From the NCBI GenBank assembly GCA_010015655.1, contig ML976689.1, forward strand, positions 682,471 to 718,337: a stretch of 35,867 nucleotides of DNA. The letters are read 5' to 3'. Position numbers and translations under genes: made by a program. The DNA is from Bimuria novae-zelandiae CBS 107.79 (taxonomy: Eukaryota; Ascomycota; Dothideomycetes; Pleosporales; Didymosphaeriaceae). Shown piece after piece: positions 1-10,027 of the stretch (its first letter is position 1; the number at the start of each line of letters is the position of its first letter). Below the pieces are notes generated by a model that saw only the letters and a program-made list of their open reading frames with translations, searched no databases and was not told the DNA's origin.

Positions 1-101
1 CCACCCGCGTACGTGCGGCCCGTGCACGTGACTCACGTGATCCACAGTATATAGCTCCATAGAGTAGCTTCTCAATCAAAACAACGATTGCCTCAACACT
101 C
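1..101 (+). repeat. Inverted repeat copy 1, promoter-like
   Basis: This stretch matches the reverse complement of 16890-16989 with only small indels and a few substitutions. It contains CACGTG boxes, a TATA-like element (GTATATAGCTCC) and an A-rich leader. It reads like a promoter plus the first codons of a gene: the other copy has ATGGCCTCAACACTC, and here the first codon is ATT. Similarity stops at about 101, where the end of the UbiA pseudogene begins on the other strand. The repeat may continue left of the window. Confidence 0.8.
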
Positions 102-110
102 GTTTCGACG

Positions 111-942
111 TTACATCAACTTATCGCTCTTCAGATCCCTCTAACAGAGCGTCCTCTCTGCGACAACTCCGCCCATACCCAGCGTGCAAAAGTAGGACCA
201 TTCCCCCAGATCAAAGAACCAAGGACAAACCGCCGAGCTGAGCAGAATTGGTAACGCTACGCTCCACTGCACACGCTTGTCACCAAGAACGATAGGCGCA
301 GACATCCTCCCTCTTAGCCTGTCTCCTTCCGCATCCTTAATATCGCAGATGTGCTGCGTGACAAACATCACGCCCGTGACGACAGCCACCCATGCCAGCC
401 CTTGGTCTGTTATGTCGTGCGCGGGACCCGCTATGATGCATAGCGCGGCGCAGGAGTAGAGCCCATAGCCGAGAGCGATGAGAAGGTTGCGCAGAACTCA
501 GTGCTCATCGCTACCGCCGAGGTCGTTGTACATCCACGTGAAGGCTACCAAGAGGAGCGTTTCTTGCTAGACGTTGGTACACTAGCCGAGGAGCAGGACG
601 AGTGGTGCGATGTAGAGGAGTAAACGGCGTGCGTCTTCGGAGGTGAGGCGTGCAGAGGGAAGAGGGCGAAGGGGTTTATTGATGCGGTCTTCTTCGGTGG
701 GGGTGGGGGAGCGTTGATTCGAAATGTTAAAGAGGAGGAGGTTCGTCCATATGATTGACAGCGCGAGTGGGACTCGTAATAAGGTGGGTATCAGAGATGG
801 TGATGGATTCGAGGTCATAGGACTGCCTGATAGGGAGGCAAAAGTTGCGAAAAAGGTTGTTGGGATAGCGAAGGTTGCGAAGTCATTAGCAGTGAAGAGG
901 TAGAGCGTATGGAGGTGATAGCGAATGCCGGCTACTGCTTTA
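111..942 (-). pseudogene. UbiA-family prenyltransferase pseudogene
   Basis: UbiA enzymes are membrane proteins that attach prenyl chains to aromatic or other acceptors. One minus-strand frame from about 942 down to 111 carries both Asp-rich signatures. The first includes EEDRINKPLRPLPSARL (about 640-700) and the second DIKDAEGDRLRGRMSAPI (about 285-340). The TWMYNDLGG segment between them is also typical of fungal members. The frame is broken by TAG at 582-584, TAG at 567-569, TGA at 498-500, TAG at 141-143 and TAA at 111-113, with no frameshift. Family-like sequence (RDLKSDKLM) continues past the 141 stop and then ends where the inverted repeat at 1-101 begins, so the C-terminus is lost. The N-terminal stretch HLHTLYLFTANDF lies upstream of the first ATG at 818, and the true start is unclear. 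The natural substrate cannot be told. Confidence 0.85.
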
Positions 943-1924
943 GACTACTAGAGTCAGTGGAAGTCAAGTATAGAGGAGAGGGCAGTGTACCATTTCAATG
1001 GGATCCGGAAGCATGTGCATAGTGCATTGATGGGCTAAAACGCGTGAGACCTTTTAAAGCAATAGAGCTGATTATTGCAGGTTGCCTGGATTAAGAAACA
1101 ACTTGCGGAATGCCTTACTGTCCGGCACCCAAGCTATATATTGTATTCTATCTCACCTTACCCCCCACATTGTCTTTTATCAAGTTGTGGAGATAGAGGC
1201 ACAGTCTGAGCGTCGGGCGGTGTGCATGGGTCATTGTATACTAAAATTATGGCACTGCGAGTCCAACCTTCCAACTGCGGGCGATATTGCTGTATGCAAC
1301 CTCAACTCCTCTCGTGCCTGGCCTCTCAAACTCATTGATGTGTTCATCCACCGCTACATAAAGTGTAACATGAACATTCGGTGTAAGCGCAACCGCCAGC
1401 AGCGCCGCGGACCTCGTAACGCTACTCCACTCCAGGCTTATATTAGCCTAATGCTACTTGATGTTCCACGGCTTAGTATGTCGAGAACGTGTTTGGCATG
1501 GTTGGCTTGCTTTGTGTTTGTAGTGTACGAGCTAGCAGGATTACTTTGTCTTGAACATGGATAGCGAGGCGAGATGCGTGCGGTTGAAAGTGAGCTGGTT
1601 GTGACCGAATACTCGTATACAACGCCCGCCTCCTGCACCCTCACCGCACGTATCTCTGCCCTATAATTACTGTGTATTATTTTAGTGCGCCCTTTTGTTG
1701 CTGTAACTATTGTATTTCTTAGTAGCTATGTGTCGTATGATCTATTCAGTTCGTTGGTGAATATAAAAAAACCTGTCTCAATATAGTAGGGTGCATATCA
1801 GCTTTGGTTGCTCCAGCGGTATGTTCTACTGCTCAGCTCTAGCTCAAGCACTTCATACCTGAAAGATCGAACCAAGATGCTACATGACTGACGCATCGCA
1901 GTGTAACTTCAGTCCAGCGCGGAA
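943..1924. other. Gene-free interval
   Basis: No open frame here shows a recognisable domain, fungal intron signals or convincing codon use. A 160-codon plus-strand frame (1082-1564) and shorter minus-strand frames look like chance. The interval separates the UbiA pseudogene from the 3' end of the SNG1-like gene. Confidence 0.6.
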
Positions 1925-3502
1925 TCACTCCATAGGCCAGTATTCGTGAACGCCTCTCTTTGTCTTCCACCCTGTGCAAAGGTTCAGCTTTTAGCAGGGA
2001 CCGCGGGAACGTGGATATACTTACGCTGGAACCAACAACAAATCGGGAAAAAAGCGGTGTTGACCGCGCCCCATGCAAGTAAGATACCAAAGTCTAGTCC
2101 AATGCGTGGATGCAAGTCGAACAGTATCTGTCGGCTTCCTTCGACGACTGCATGGATAGTCAGCGACCACCGCGGTCTCAATGTGCCTTTGTGGCTTACC
2201 TGAATGCAGAGGCCAAGTATAGCCCCATCGATAGAACCCCGGCGCAATCTCAATATCGTAGAAACTCGTCGAAACGTTCGTGATCACCCAAAAGATTAGC
2301 CATAGTCCCATCCACGGTGCGCCCACCACCATCGCAACGTTCTCGCACGCAAGCCCCAATGCGACCATCCCGAAGAAGTTGAGCATCCAGTATATTGGGA
2401 AGGTTCCATTGCTGTAAGCCACGGGGTTTCCGTATGCAACTTCCGTGACTTGAGTTTCGGATTGAATCGGGTTTGAGTGTGTGAAGTTGATCTGGAACGC
2501 TATAGAAACGAATGAGTATGCCAGCGATAAAAAGATGTATGCACTCATTGTCGCGCACCATCGCCAGATAATCAGCTGGTAAAACTTCAGCGGAGGGTGA
2601 GCTTTGAGATTGATGTACTGCATGTGTATCGGCAGGTAGAAGGAGAAGCTGAAGAAGGATATGATGATCAGGTAGATCAGGCCGATAGATACTGCCGGGA
2701 TCCCGGTGTATGGGAAGAAAGGCCTGAGATTGAACTCGGAGAATCCGATCGCGGGATTGACTGCCTGAGGCGCTGCCTGCATGTTGGATAGTGTCGTAGG
2801 ATCCGACGCATTTTGGAGGACTAGCTGCGCTCATTGTCGGCCTACCATGCTTTGTGCTTGAGTCATGTAGGTGCTAAGAAGAGGCAGCATGAAGTCATAC
2901 CAATTGGTATCGTCCCTTGAGTCTTGATATATTAGCTGGCACGCTCCTAAGGGGTCATACGAGGCGTTTCCTGTTGCGATGGCGGAATAAAGAAGGTCGG
3001 TCGCATTTGGATTGATGATGATGGCAGCCCAAGCATCGAAATTGTAGATTGACTGCCGCACTTGAACAGAATCGTTTTTGAACTCCGCAGGTGATCGGAT
3101 GCTAAAGCCCAGCGTAGTTTCCTCTGAGTTGAGCATTTGTTGCGTCATGCGCGTGATCGTAGGTCCGACGAGTGGCGAATTAGTGCTGTAAGGTGTCTGT
3201 CCATCGAAGTCTACAACGTAGACTAGTAAATGATTCAGCCGCTGCTCGACTTGGAAGAAAACACCCCAATAAATAGACAGAATAGCTAGGATAAAAGCCA
3301 TCAAGAACGCGATGGTAACAACCCATTTGCCAAAAGCTCGATTCTTGACATGGCGCAGGGAGGGGTCCCAAAACCCCACGGGTGTCGGTGTGGGTTCTTC
3401 ATGCGGTTTGCCTTGTTCGGCTTTGTTGGTATCGTCGCTAGTTCCTCGATTGTGGTCAGCATTGCTCTCGCCATTGGTATGGCCCGGTAGCCTTTGCTTC
3501 AA
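1925..3502 (-). pseudogene. SNG1/DUF3533-like membrane protein, one in-frame stop
   Basis: The product resembles fungal SNG1 (nitrosoguanidine resistance) DUF3533 proteins, multi-pass membrane proteins linked to drug tolerance. A hydrophilic N-terminus precedes a membrane helix at about residues 60-83, then a long extracytosolic part with N-glycosylation sites. A second half with several helices starts at the signature AVNPAIGFSEFNLRPF. I infer three exons: 3502-2200, 2147-2025 and 1971-1925. The introns are 2148-2199 and 1972-2024 (GTAAGC/GTAAGT donors, CAG acceptors), and exon lengths sum to 491 codons. A TGA at 2831-2833 interrupts exon 1 at codon 224, between GRQ and AQLVLQNAS. The same frame continues on both sides. 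The context suits a lost Trp or Arg codon. A spliced-out stop would need an implausible 21 bp intron. It could also be a sequencing error, in which case the gene is intact. Confidence 0.8.
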
Positions 3503-3724
3503 GTGGCCAGCAAGTGCCGAGATGACTAAGGGAAGCTTTTCGCCTTGCTCGAGGCTAGATAGGCCCTAGGGTGTAAATTACAGACCGAAGTGAAGGTACA
3601 GAGTCCGACGTTGAATGGACTTAGTCTTCATAGCGACCTCAACCAGATGTGCATCTTTGAGGAAAACCATAGAAAACTCTCTGTAAGAAGAGTTCGACGA
3701 TTCTTCGCCTACCAATCCACTGGA

Positions 3725-4819
3725 TCACCAACTGTTGATTGCCGCCCTTACAACGACGACTCGGGTTTGCCATGTCTCCAACCATGAGGGATATGACTGT
3801 CCCGTTGGCAAAATAAGATGCCGAACTGTCGGGCGTTCCATCAAGAACTTATTCCAAGCCCCATCCATACTCCTTAAAACTTTCAACAGCTCTCTTTTCA
3901 TTGAATTCCTCCTCATGTCTCTCACACGGTCAATTTCGAGGCGCGCTGAAGCGACACCCCAAAAGTTGAAATCGAACCACTCACGTAGCATTGCCATGCC
4001 TCTCAGGTCTTTTGGCCACCTATATACCCAGAAGGTTATGCCATCTTCAATTTCAAACTCATAATTCCAAGAGAGGTTCTTGGCATAAGAGCGCTCGCCG
4101 CACCACTCAGCCCAACGCGCCAATTGGCAGAAGTTGATGAACTTCGGGTAAAGATCTGCCTTGGGTACAAGGTACCTGAAGTCAAGATCCGAGGTTAGTC
4201 ATCAAAGACTGGGTATACTTTGAATCACGACGAATTGCACGTACCTGTTGCCATATCTCTTGTATAACTCGTGCTGCTTGGAAGGCGTTGGATTCGGTAA
4301 AGGTCCACGAATAACGATAGTCAGTTTTCTGTTCTTCGCTAAAAATACACGATGTTCCGTCGGTATAGCGGTAAGCCACCGCTCAAGGAATTCGATTTGA
4401 AAGAGCTCGGATCCGCCCGTGAAATGTGTGGAGCCGTAAAACATCGCTGCAGCTTCGCGGCGGATGAGGCGGCAAACGCCAAGCAAGGCAGGAAGTAATT
4501 TATGTCGTAGCATCGAACATAGCGCCAGTGTTTCGGTCGGTAGAATATACTCATAAACCTATTCGTAGATGAATTAGCAAAGCTAAGCCTACCGCTGGCT
4601 GTTCTCTGAGGGCTCGTGCACCTGAAGGCGAATTTCCGGAGGTAGGCGCGCGAAGTAGCAATCTTGACTTGTATCCTGAGGCCTGATAATGACAGCTTTA
4701 GGTGCTTCCTTCTTCCAAAGTGGAGTGATCAGCTGGGTCCTAGAGTGCTTGGAAATGGCTCGGGCCTTTGATGCTGCGGTCGCTCTGGCATAGCGAGGTG
4801 TGCTTGGTGCGATATTCAT
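3725..4819 (-). CDS. LPPEIR-type fungal F-box-like protein
   Basis: This belongs to a large fungal group with an F-box-like motif (LPPEIRLQVYEYIL, residues 59-72) followed by LLPALLGVCRLIRREA and AMFYGSTHF. Such proteins are presumed adaptors for protein interaction or ubiquitin ligases. I infer three exons: 4819-4622, 4558-4245 and 4175-3725, giving 320 aa. Intron 1 (4559-4621, 63 bp) has donor GTGCAC, branch CTAAT and acceptor TAG; splicing it restores VYEYIL. Intron 2 (4176-4244, 69 bp) has GTACGT, GACTAACC and CTTCAG. Exon 3 carries a Trp-rich region ending in RAAINSW. No frame damage is seen. It is divergent from MLH1, with about 250 bp between start codons. The specific target is unknown. 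Confidence 0.82.
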
Positions 4820-4990
4820 GGTGGATGTACTCGTTCCACGGTCTGGTGGACATCTATGGTTTCAGCGGTAGTTTAAATAGATGCTGGGCGTGATGGAATC
4901 GAGGATGTTGGATTGCGCGTTCGCAGTTGCCTGTAAGCGAAGAATAAACTCGTGACAGCGCGGGGTCGCGTCATCGCTCCTTCCGATGCG

Positions 4991-4996
4991 ACGCGT
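4991..4996. promoter_or_regulatory. MluI cell-cycle box (MCB) in shared promoter
   Basis: ACGCGT lies about 72 bp upstream of the MLH1 start codon, inside the 248 bp interval between MLH1 and the divergent F-box-like gene. In yeasts this palindrome binds MBF, which drives G1/S expression of replication and repair genes. MLH1 is a plausible target, but a 6 bp match alone is weak evidence. Confidence 0.4.
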
Positions 4997-5067
4997 CTCC
5001 AGCATCCAGCGCTTCTCGCCTGCACGACGTAATACTTCACATCGACACCCCACAATCCCCAAAATCA

Positions 5068-7370
5068 ATGAAGGATGAGATGGAACTGACCCCATCATCG
5101 CCGCGCGGTACCAAACGAAAAGGCGATGAAAATCTACCCCTGCCAGCGCCGCGACGGATCAAAGCGCTGGCGGAAGATGTTGTGAACAAGATTGCCGCTG
5201 GCGAAATCATCGTCGCACCAGAACACGCGCTGAAAGAGCTGATAGAGAATGCCGTTGATGCTGGATCGACCGCGCTGGAAGTTGTGGTCAAAGACGGCGG
5301 GCTTAAGCTGCTTCAGATCACTGATAATGGGCACGGGATTGATGTATGTTGATCAACTCACCGAACAAATCTGTTGCTAAATATCCGTAGAAAGAAGATT
5401 TGGCCATTCTCTGTGAACGTTTTACGACCTCGAAACTGAAAGCTTTTGAAGACCTAACCTCCATTGGAACATACGGCTTCCGCGGCGAGGCTCTAGCGAG
5501 TATCAGTCATATCGCGCATTTGAGCGTGACGACGAGGACCAAAGAATCGAGCTGTGCGTGGAGAGCGCACTACGCCGACGGAAAGCTGGTTAGTCCAAAG
5601 CCTGGACAGAGCGCTGAACCGAAACCCATCGCGGGAAGAGGCGGCACTCAGATCACGGTACGCCTGGAAATATGATGCATGCTGATGATCCTACTCACGA
5701 TAAATCAGGTAGAGGACTTGTTTTACAACGTGCCCTCAAGGAGACGCGCCTTTCGTTCAGCGAGCGAAGAATATGCGAAGATACTCGACATGGTCGCTCG
5801 GTACGCCGTGCATTGCTCCGGAGTGTCGTTTTCTTGCAAGAAACACGGCTCGTCTACGGCGGACATATCGGTGCCAACAGCTGCTGGGACTCTGGATCGC
5901 ATCCGCCAAATTCACAAAGTTACGGTTGCTAATGAGCTCGTCACACTCGAAGCAGAGAGTGATCGATGGGGCTTCAAGTGTAACGGCTGGATCAGCAACG
6001 CCAACTATAGCGCAAAACGGACTACTCTGCTGCTCTTCATCAATCATCGCTCTGTCGAATCTACCGTGATCAAGAAGGCTATCGAGCAGACCTATGCTAC
6101 TTTCCTACCAAAAGGTAGCAAACCCTTCATTTACCTGAGCCTAGACATTGAACCCGCAAGAGTGGACGTGAACGTGCATCCCACAAAACGAGAGGTCCAT
6201 TTTCTGAACGAAGACGAGATTATCGCCACCATCTGCGATGAGGTCCGCAGCAGCTTGAGCAAAGTCGATACGAGTCGTTCCTTTATGACGCAGTCGTTAC
6301 TGTCTCACCAGCCGAAAATGCCTCTTGCAACTCCAGTGAAGCAGATTACACCTGGCGCAAGCACACCAGGCGATACCTCCGACCGAAGCGTTACAAGACC
6401 GGTACCGACAATTGCGCCTAGGAAGCGCAACGACAACCATCTTGTCCGCACAGATGCATCCGCACGCAAAATCACGTCCATGTTGCAGTCTCACCCGTCC
6501 GCAGACGGCGTCATCAACGAAGACGAAGAGATGGACTACGAATATACTGAGAAGAAACCCACGAGCTGCCGCCTAACATCTATCAAAGAACTGCGCGCAC
6601 AGGTCCGCGACGCCATGCACAACGAGCTCACAGATATCATCTCAACACATACCTTCGTCGGTATTGTTGATGAGCAGAAGCGCATTGCAGCGATACAAGG
6701 AGGCGTCAAACTATTTCTGGTGGACTACGGCATGCTTTGCAACGAGTACTTCTACCAGGTCGGCCTCACAGATTTCGCAAACTACGGAACTATCCGCTTC
6801 AATCCACCATTGCCCTTGCGGGACCTGCTGAAGGTAGCTGCAGAACAGGAACAGCGTAATGCGGGCGATGCGGCGGACGAGGTTGACTGGGGCGAAGTCG
6901 TGGACAGTGTGAAAGAGCAACTGACCGATCGACGCGCTCTGCTCGCGGAGTACTTCTCATTGGAAATCACAGAAGAAGGGGAGCTGTGCTCTATTCCTCT
7001 TCTCATGAAGGGATACACACCATCTATGGCGAAGCTTCCACAGTTTCTTCTTCGGCTGGGTCCATATGTGGACTGGGACTCTGAGAAGGAGTGCTTTCAG
7101 TCTCTTTTGCGCGAACTTGCGTCGTTCTATGTTCCGGAGAGCCTACCACTGCCGCTCTCTGTTTCGCAAGATTATGGTGGGAAGGGCAAGGGGAAGGTCG
7201 TGGAAGAGGACCCGGAGATAGCAGCTAGAATGGAGAAGGTGAGGAAGACGATCGAGAATGTTATCTTTCCCGCTTGCAAGGCTAGGCTGGTCGCTACAAG
7301 GGGCCTGCTGGAAGGCGTGATGGAGGTTGCGAATCTGAAGGGGTTGTATCGCGTGTTTGAGAGGTGCTGA
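5068..7370 (+). CDS. MLH1: DNA mismatch repair protein Mlh1
   Basis: Mlh1 is the common subunit of the MutL heterodimers (MutL-alpha with Pms1, MutL-gamma with Mlh3). It acts in the nucleus in mismatch repair and in meiotic crossing-over. Exons are 5068-5343, 5391-5657 and 5709-7370, all whole codons, giving 734 aa (usual range about 700-770). Introns are 5344-5390 (GTATGT, TAG) and 5658-5708 (GTACGC, CAG). The GHKL ATPase motifs are complete: [10 protein letters not shown] (57-66), DNGHG (86-90), RFTTSK (102-107), GFRGEAL (121-127), and [20 protein letters not shown] spanning the second splice junction. [11 protein letters not shown] closes the N-terminal domain. A low-complexity linker follows, then the Mlh1-specific C-terminal domain. 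The protein ends in FERC, the conserved Mlh1 terminus whose last Cys contributes to the MutL-alpha endonuclease site. The gene appears intact and functional. Confidence 0.97.
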
Positions 7371-7551
7371 GAGGAGCGACGCAGTGTAGTATCGAGTTTG
7401 ACGTTGCTGAGGCTCATAGATGCAGGTTATCATCCGACTTGCTCTATAAAACCCTCGAGATCTTCTAGAATCGCTATGCCTTTCAAACTCAGTCAAACGC
7501 CGCCCAAATGCACATGACATGGTCATAAATCGTATGGCCCTCAACGCCCTT

Positions 7552-8635
7552 TTACTCCTCGTCACCAAGCACATCGCCTTGCATACCCATCTCTTCCCCT
7601 ACCCTTCTGACGACATGCCGTATTGCTTTACATGCGGGAGAGTCGGGGTACGCATCCAGAAAGCTCTCTCCGAAGTCACACGCCATGCCGATGCGAGGAT
7701 CTAACGGTACAGTACCCAAGAAAGGTATCTTCTCATCGGCTGCTAACCGCTTCGCACCGCCGGTACTAGCCCGGAAGATCTGGCTCTCGTGCTTGCACCC
7801 CGGGCACACGAACCCTGACATGTTCTCCACAATGCCTAGGATCGTTATTTTCGCCTTGCGACAAAAGTCAATCTCCTTGCGGACGTCGAGGAGGGCCACT
7901 TCCTGCGGGGTCGTAACGAGGACTGCGCCATCGACGCCAGAGGTCTTGAGGAAGGAGTTGACCGAGAGGTGCTCATCCGATGTTCCCGGCGGCGTGTCAA
8001 CGACAAGGACATCCATATCGCCCCACCGCACCTCCATGAGGAACTTCTTGATCAACCCATTCTTCTTCGCGCCGCGCCATATCACCGCATCGTCGCGTCC
8101 CGGCAGCATGAACTGCACACTCATCACGCCCAGATTCTCAGACACCCACACAGGCTCCCAGCCTTCCGCTGATACGTGTATAGTCTCCTCTTCTACACCC
8201 ATCATCTTCGGTATGCTGGGACCGCAAATATCCGTGTCCATGAGGCCGACAGTGAGCGAGGGGTTCGAAGCAAAGGCGTGCGAGAGCATGGTGCTGAACG
8301 TGGATTTCCCAACGCCGCCTTTGCCAGAGAGGACGAGGATCTTATGCCGTACGGACGAGAGGCGCTCTGTTATGACAGGAATGTCGGGATCCGGTCCTTT
8401 GGGCGCGGAGGCGCATATTTTCTGGTTCGGGCAGCCGGCGCAATTGTCTGCTACGCCCGCTTGTTCAGATTCGGGGCCAGGGCAGTGTTCTGTAGAAATA
8501 CGCAGTTAGTGTTTGCGCGCTGCGTAGGCGGTGGTGGGGTAGGAACGGACCTGGTTCAGGCGCGACGAGCTTTGGGGCTACTTTGAGTGGCGCATTGAGG
8601 TCGACTTTTGTCGGCTCTTCTAATGAGGGTGCCAT
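7552..8635 (-). CDS. NBP35: Cytosolic Fe-S cluster assembly factor Nbp35
   Basis: Nbp35 is a P-loop NTPase scaffold that works with Cfd1 to build 4Fe-4S clusters for cytosolic and nuclear proteins. Exons are 8635-8551 and 8489-7552, split by a 61 bp intron (8490-8550; GTCCGT donor, CTAAC branch, TACAG acceptor), giving 340 aa. Splicing assembles the N-terminal ferredoxin-like motif: C31, 13 residues, C45, C48, then C54, which separates Nbp35 from Cfd1. The deviant Walker A is GKGGVGKST (84-92), [12 protein letters not shown] follows, and the cluster-bridging CPGC is at 257-260. The start chosen is MAPSLEEP, because an upstream in-frame ATG would add a Ser/Thr/His-rich stretch not expected in the family. 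It converges with MLH1, with about 180 bp between stop codons. Confidence 0.95.
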
Positions 8636-10027
8636 CGTACGTGTGTGGTGCGTGGAGGAGGAAGAGAAGAGTGTTTGTGGCAAGTTGCATCGGCTTGATA
8701 ATCACAATTGCGTGCCGCCACCGCGGTACTTCGTAGGGCTGAAGGGTGCTTGGCGTCGACCCACTCGGTCCGAGTTCGGAGCTGGCGTCCGAGCTTGATG
8801 GAGGTATTTAATGTATGTGCTGGTATATTCCTAAGATTCATTAGACGGATTTTTATCGTGTTTCACTTGGTGAGATGGAAAGGAAGACTCAGCGAGGCTA
8901 CATGTTGTCGTGGGGAAGCAGCGTAGCCACGTTCGGCCTTACCTGAACCGGTCTAGCCTCACCTGTCATCCAGTGTCGAGCGCAACATCGACCCTCATCC
9001 AGGCATGGTGCCCTTCATTTAGCTCTCTCTTTCTCTTTTTCTGTTTAAATAGATTTGTTTTTTGAAATATTGGCTGCTACCATACAACCGTTTCGAGGTC
9101 GGGGTAAGCATATATGTAACTTAGAGTAAGCTTTTCTTTTATTGTCTTCAACGACCTGAACAGATCATGCGACACCCAGCAACCAAGAAACGCGAGTCAA
9201 GGGGTGGAAAGGGACAACGCAGCGCTTACGCCAGTATCCATGCGCAAGATGTGGTTCTAACAGCCGGGGAAGGCTCCGAGGAGACAAAGCTCGCGAGTGC
9301 AAGGAGGGGTGATGGCTAGGCAGATCATCCTGCGTCGTCATTACCATATGAAGTGATCGTTTTCCATGGCGATCCGGCTATGCACGCGCCTCTGGTATCT
9401 GAAAACAATTGGGACAATAGCGCGTTAAATTTCTGGACGCCAACGCGTTGCATAGATCGGTCAGTCTTCGACACGTCACTGATCGCCCTCAGCCTTGCAC
9501 TTCCTTTGATCCTGCCCTTGTCAAAAGCCCCTAGTATAACTATCAAGACGTGGTACTTGTGTCAAAATGGAAATGAGACTCCTAACCGATGGGATTAGTT
9601 GCATTAGGATCCCATTCTACTTCGCAGAACTGACACTCACAAAGGCTAAATGATCAGGTGGTAGGGTCCCATCACGTCCGCAAACCGGCTCCGGTGAAGC
9701 CATGCACAGCCTTTATCAGGATGCGCCCTGGAAAGATTTACCACATCATGCATACTGGATACGAGCGTTATCTGTGCCTGATAGCAACCGACCCTGTCCG
9801 AGTTGAACAACTGGCAAGGCAATCGTTGCCCTGCACTGTCGTGTAGAAAAGGTAGTGGCATGGATTTTTTTGCGGAGCAAGATCTCAGACACGCTCAGCC
9901 TTCGGCCAGCCTTCCACACGTAATGTCGCCGCTACCGGTATAGCAGCGCCTGGTCGATAGTAGATATAATGCTTTCAGCCCTACTAGACGATTCTAGTGC
10001 AGAGAGCCCCACAAGTTCTTTTCGTAT
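8636..10027. other. Gene-free interval
   Basis: This lies between the divergent NBP35 and ankyrin genes and should hold both promoters. It includes a pyrimidine-rich, T-rich stretch around 9020-9070. Frames of 60-82 codons occur on both strands, but none has a domain, intron signals or codon bias I can support. Confidence 0.55.

Noticed and set aside
1082..1564. 160-codon plus-strand open frame
   Set aside because: No domain, odd composition, overlapped by a frame on the other strand; likely chance.
2831..2851. 21 bp GTAGGC...CAG stretch that would remove the SNG1 stop if spliced
   Set aside because: Far below the size of any intron in this window; a nonsense mutation is simpler.
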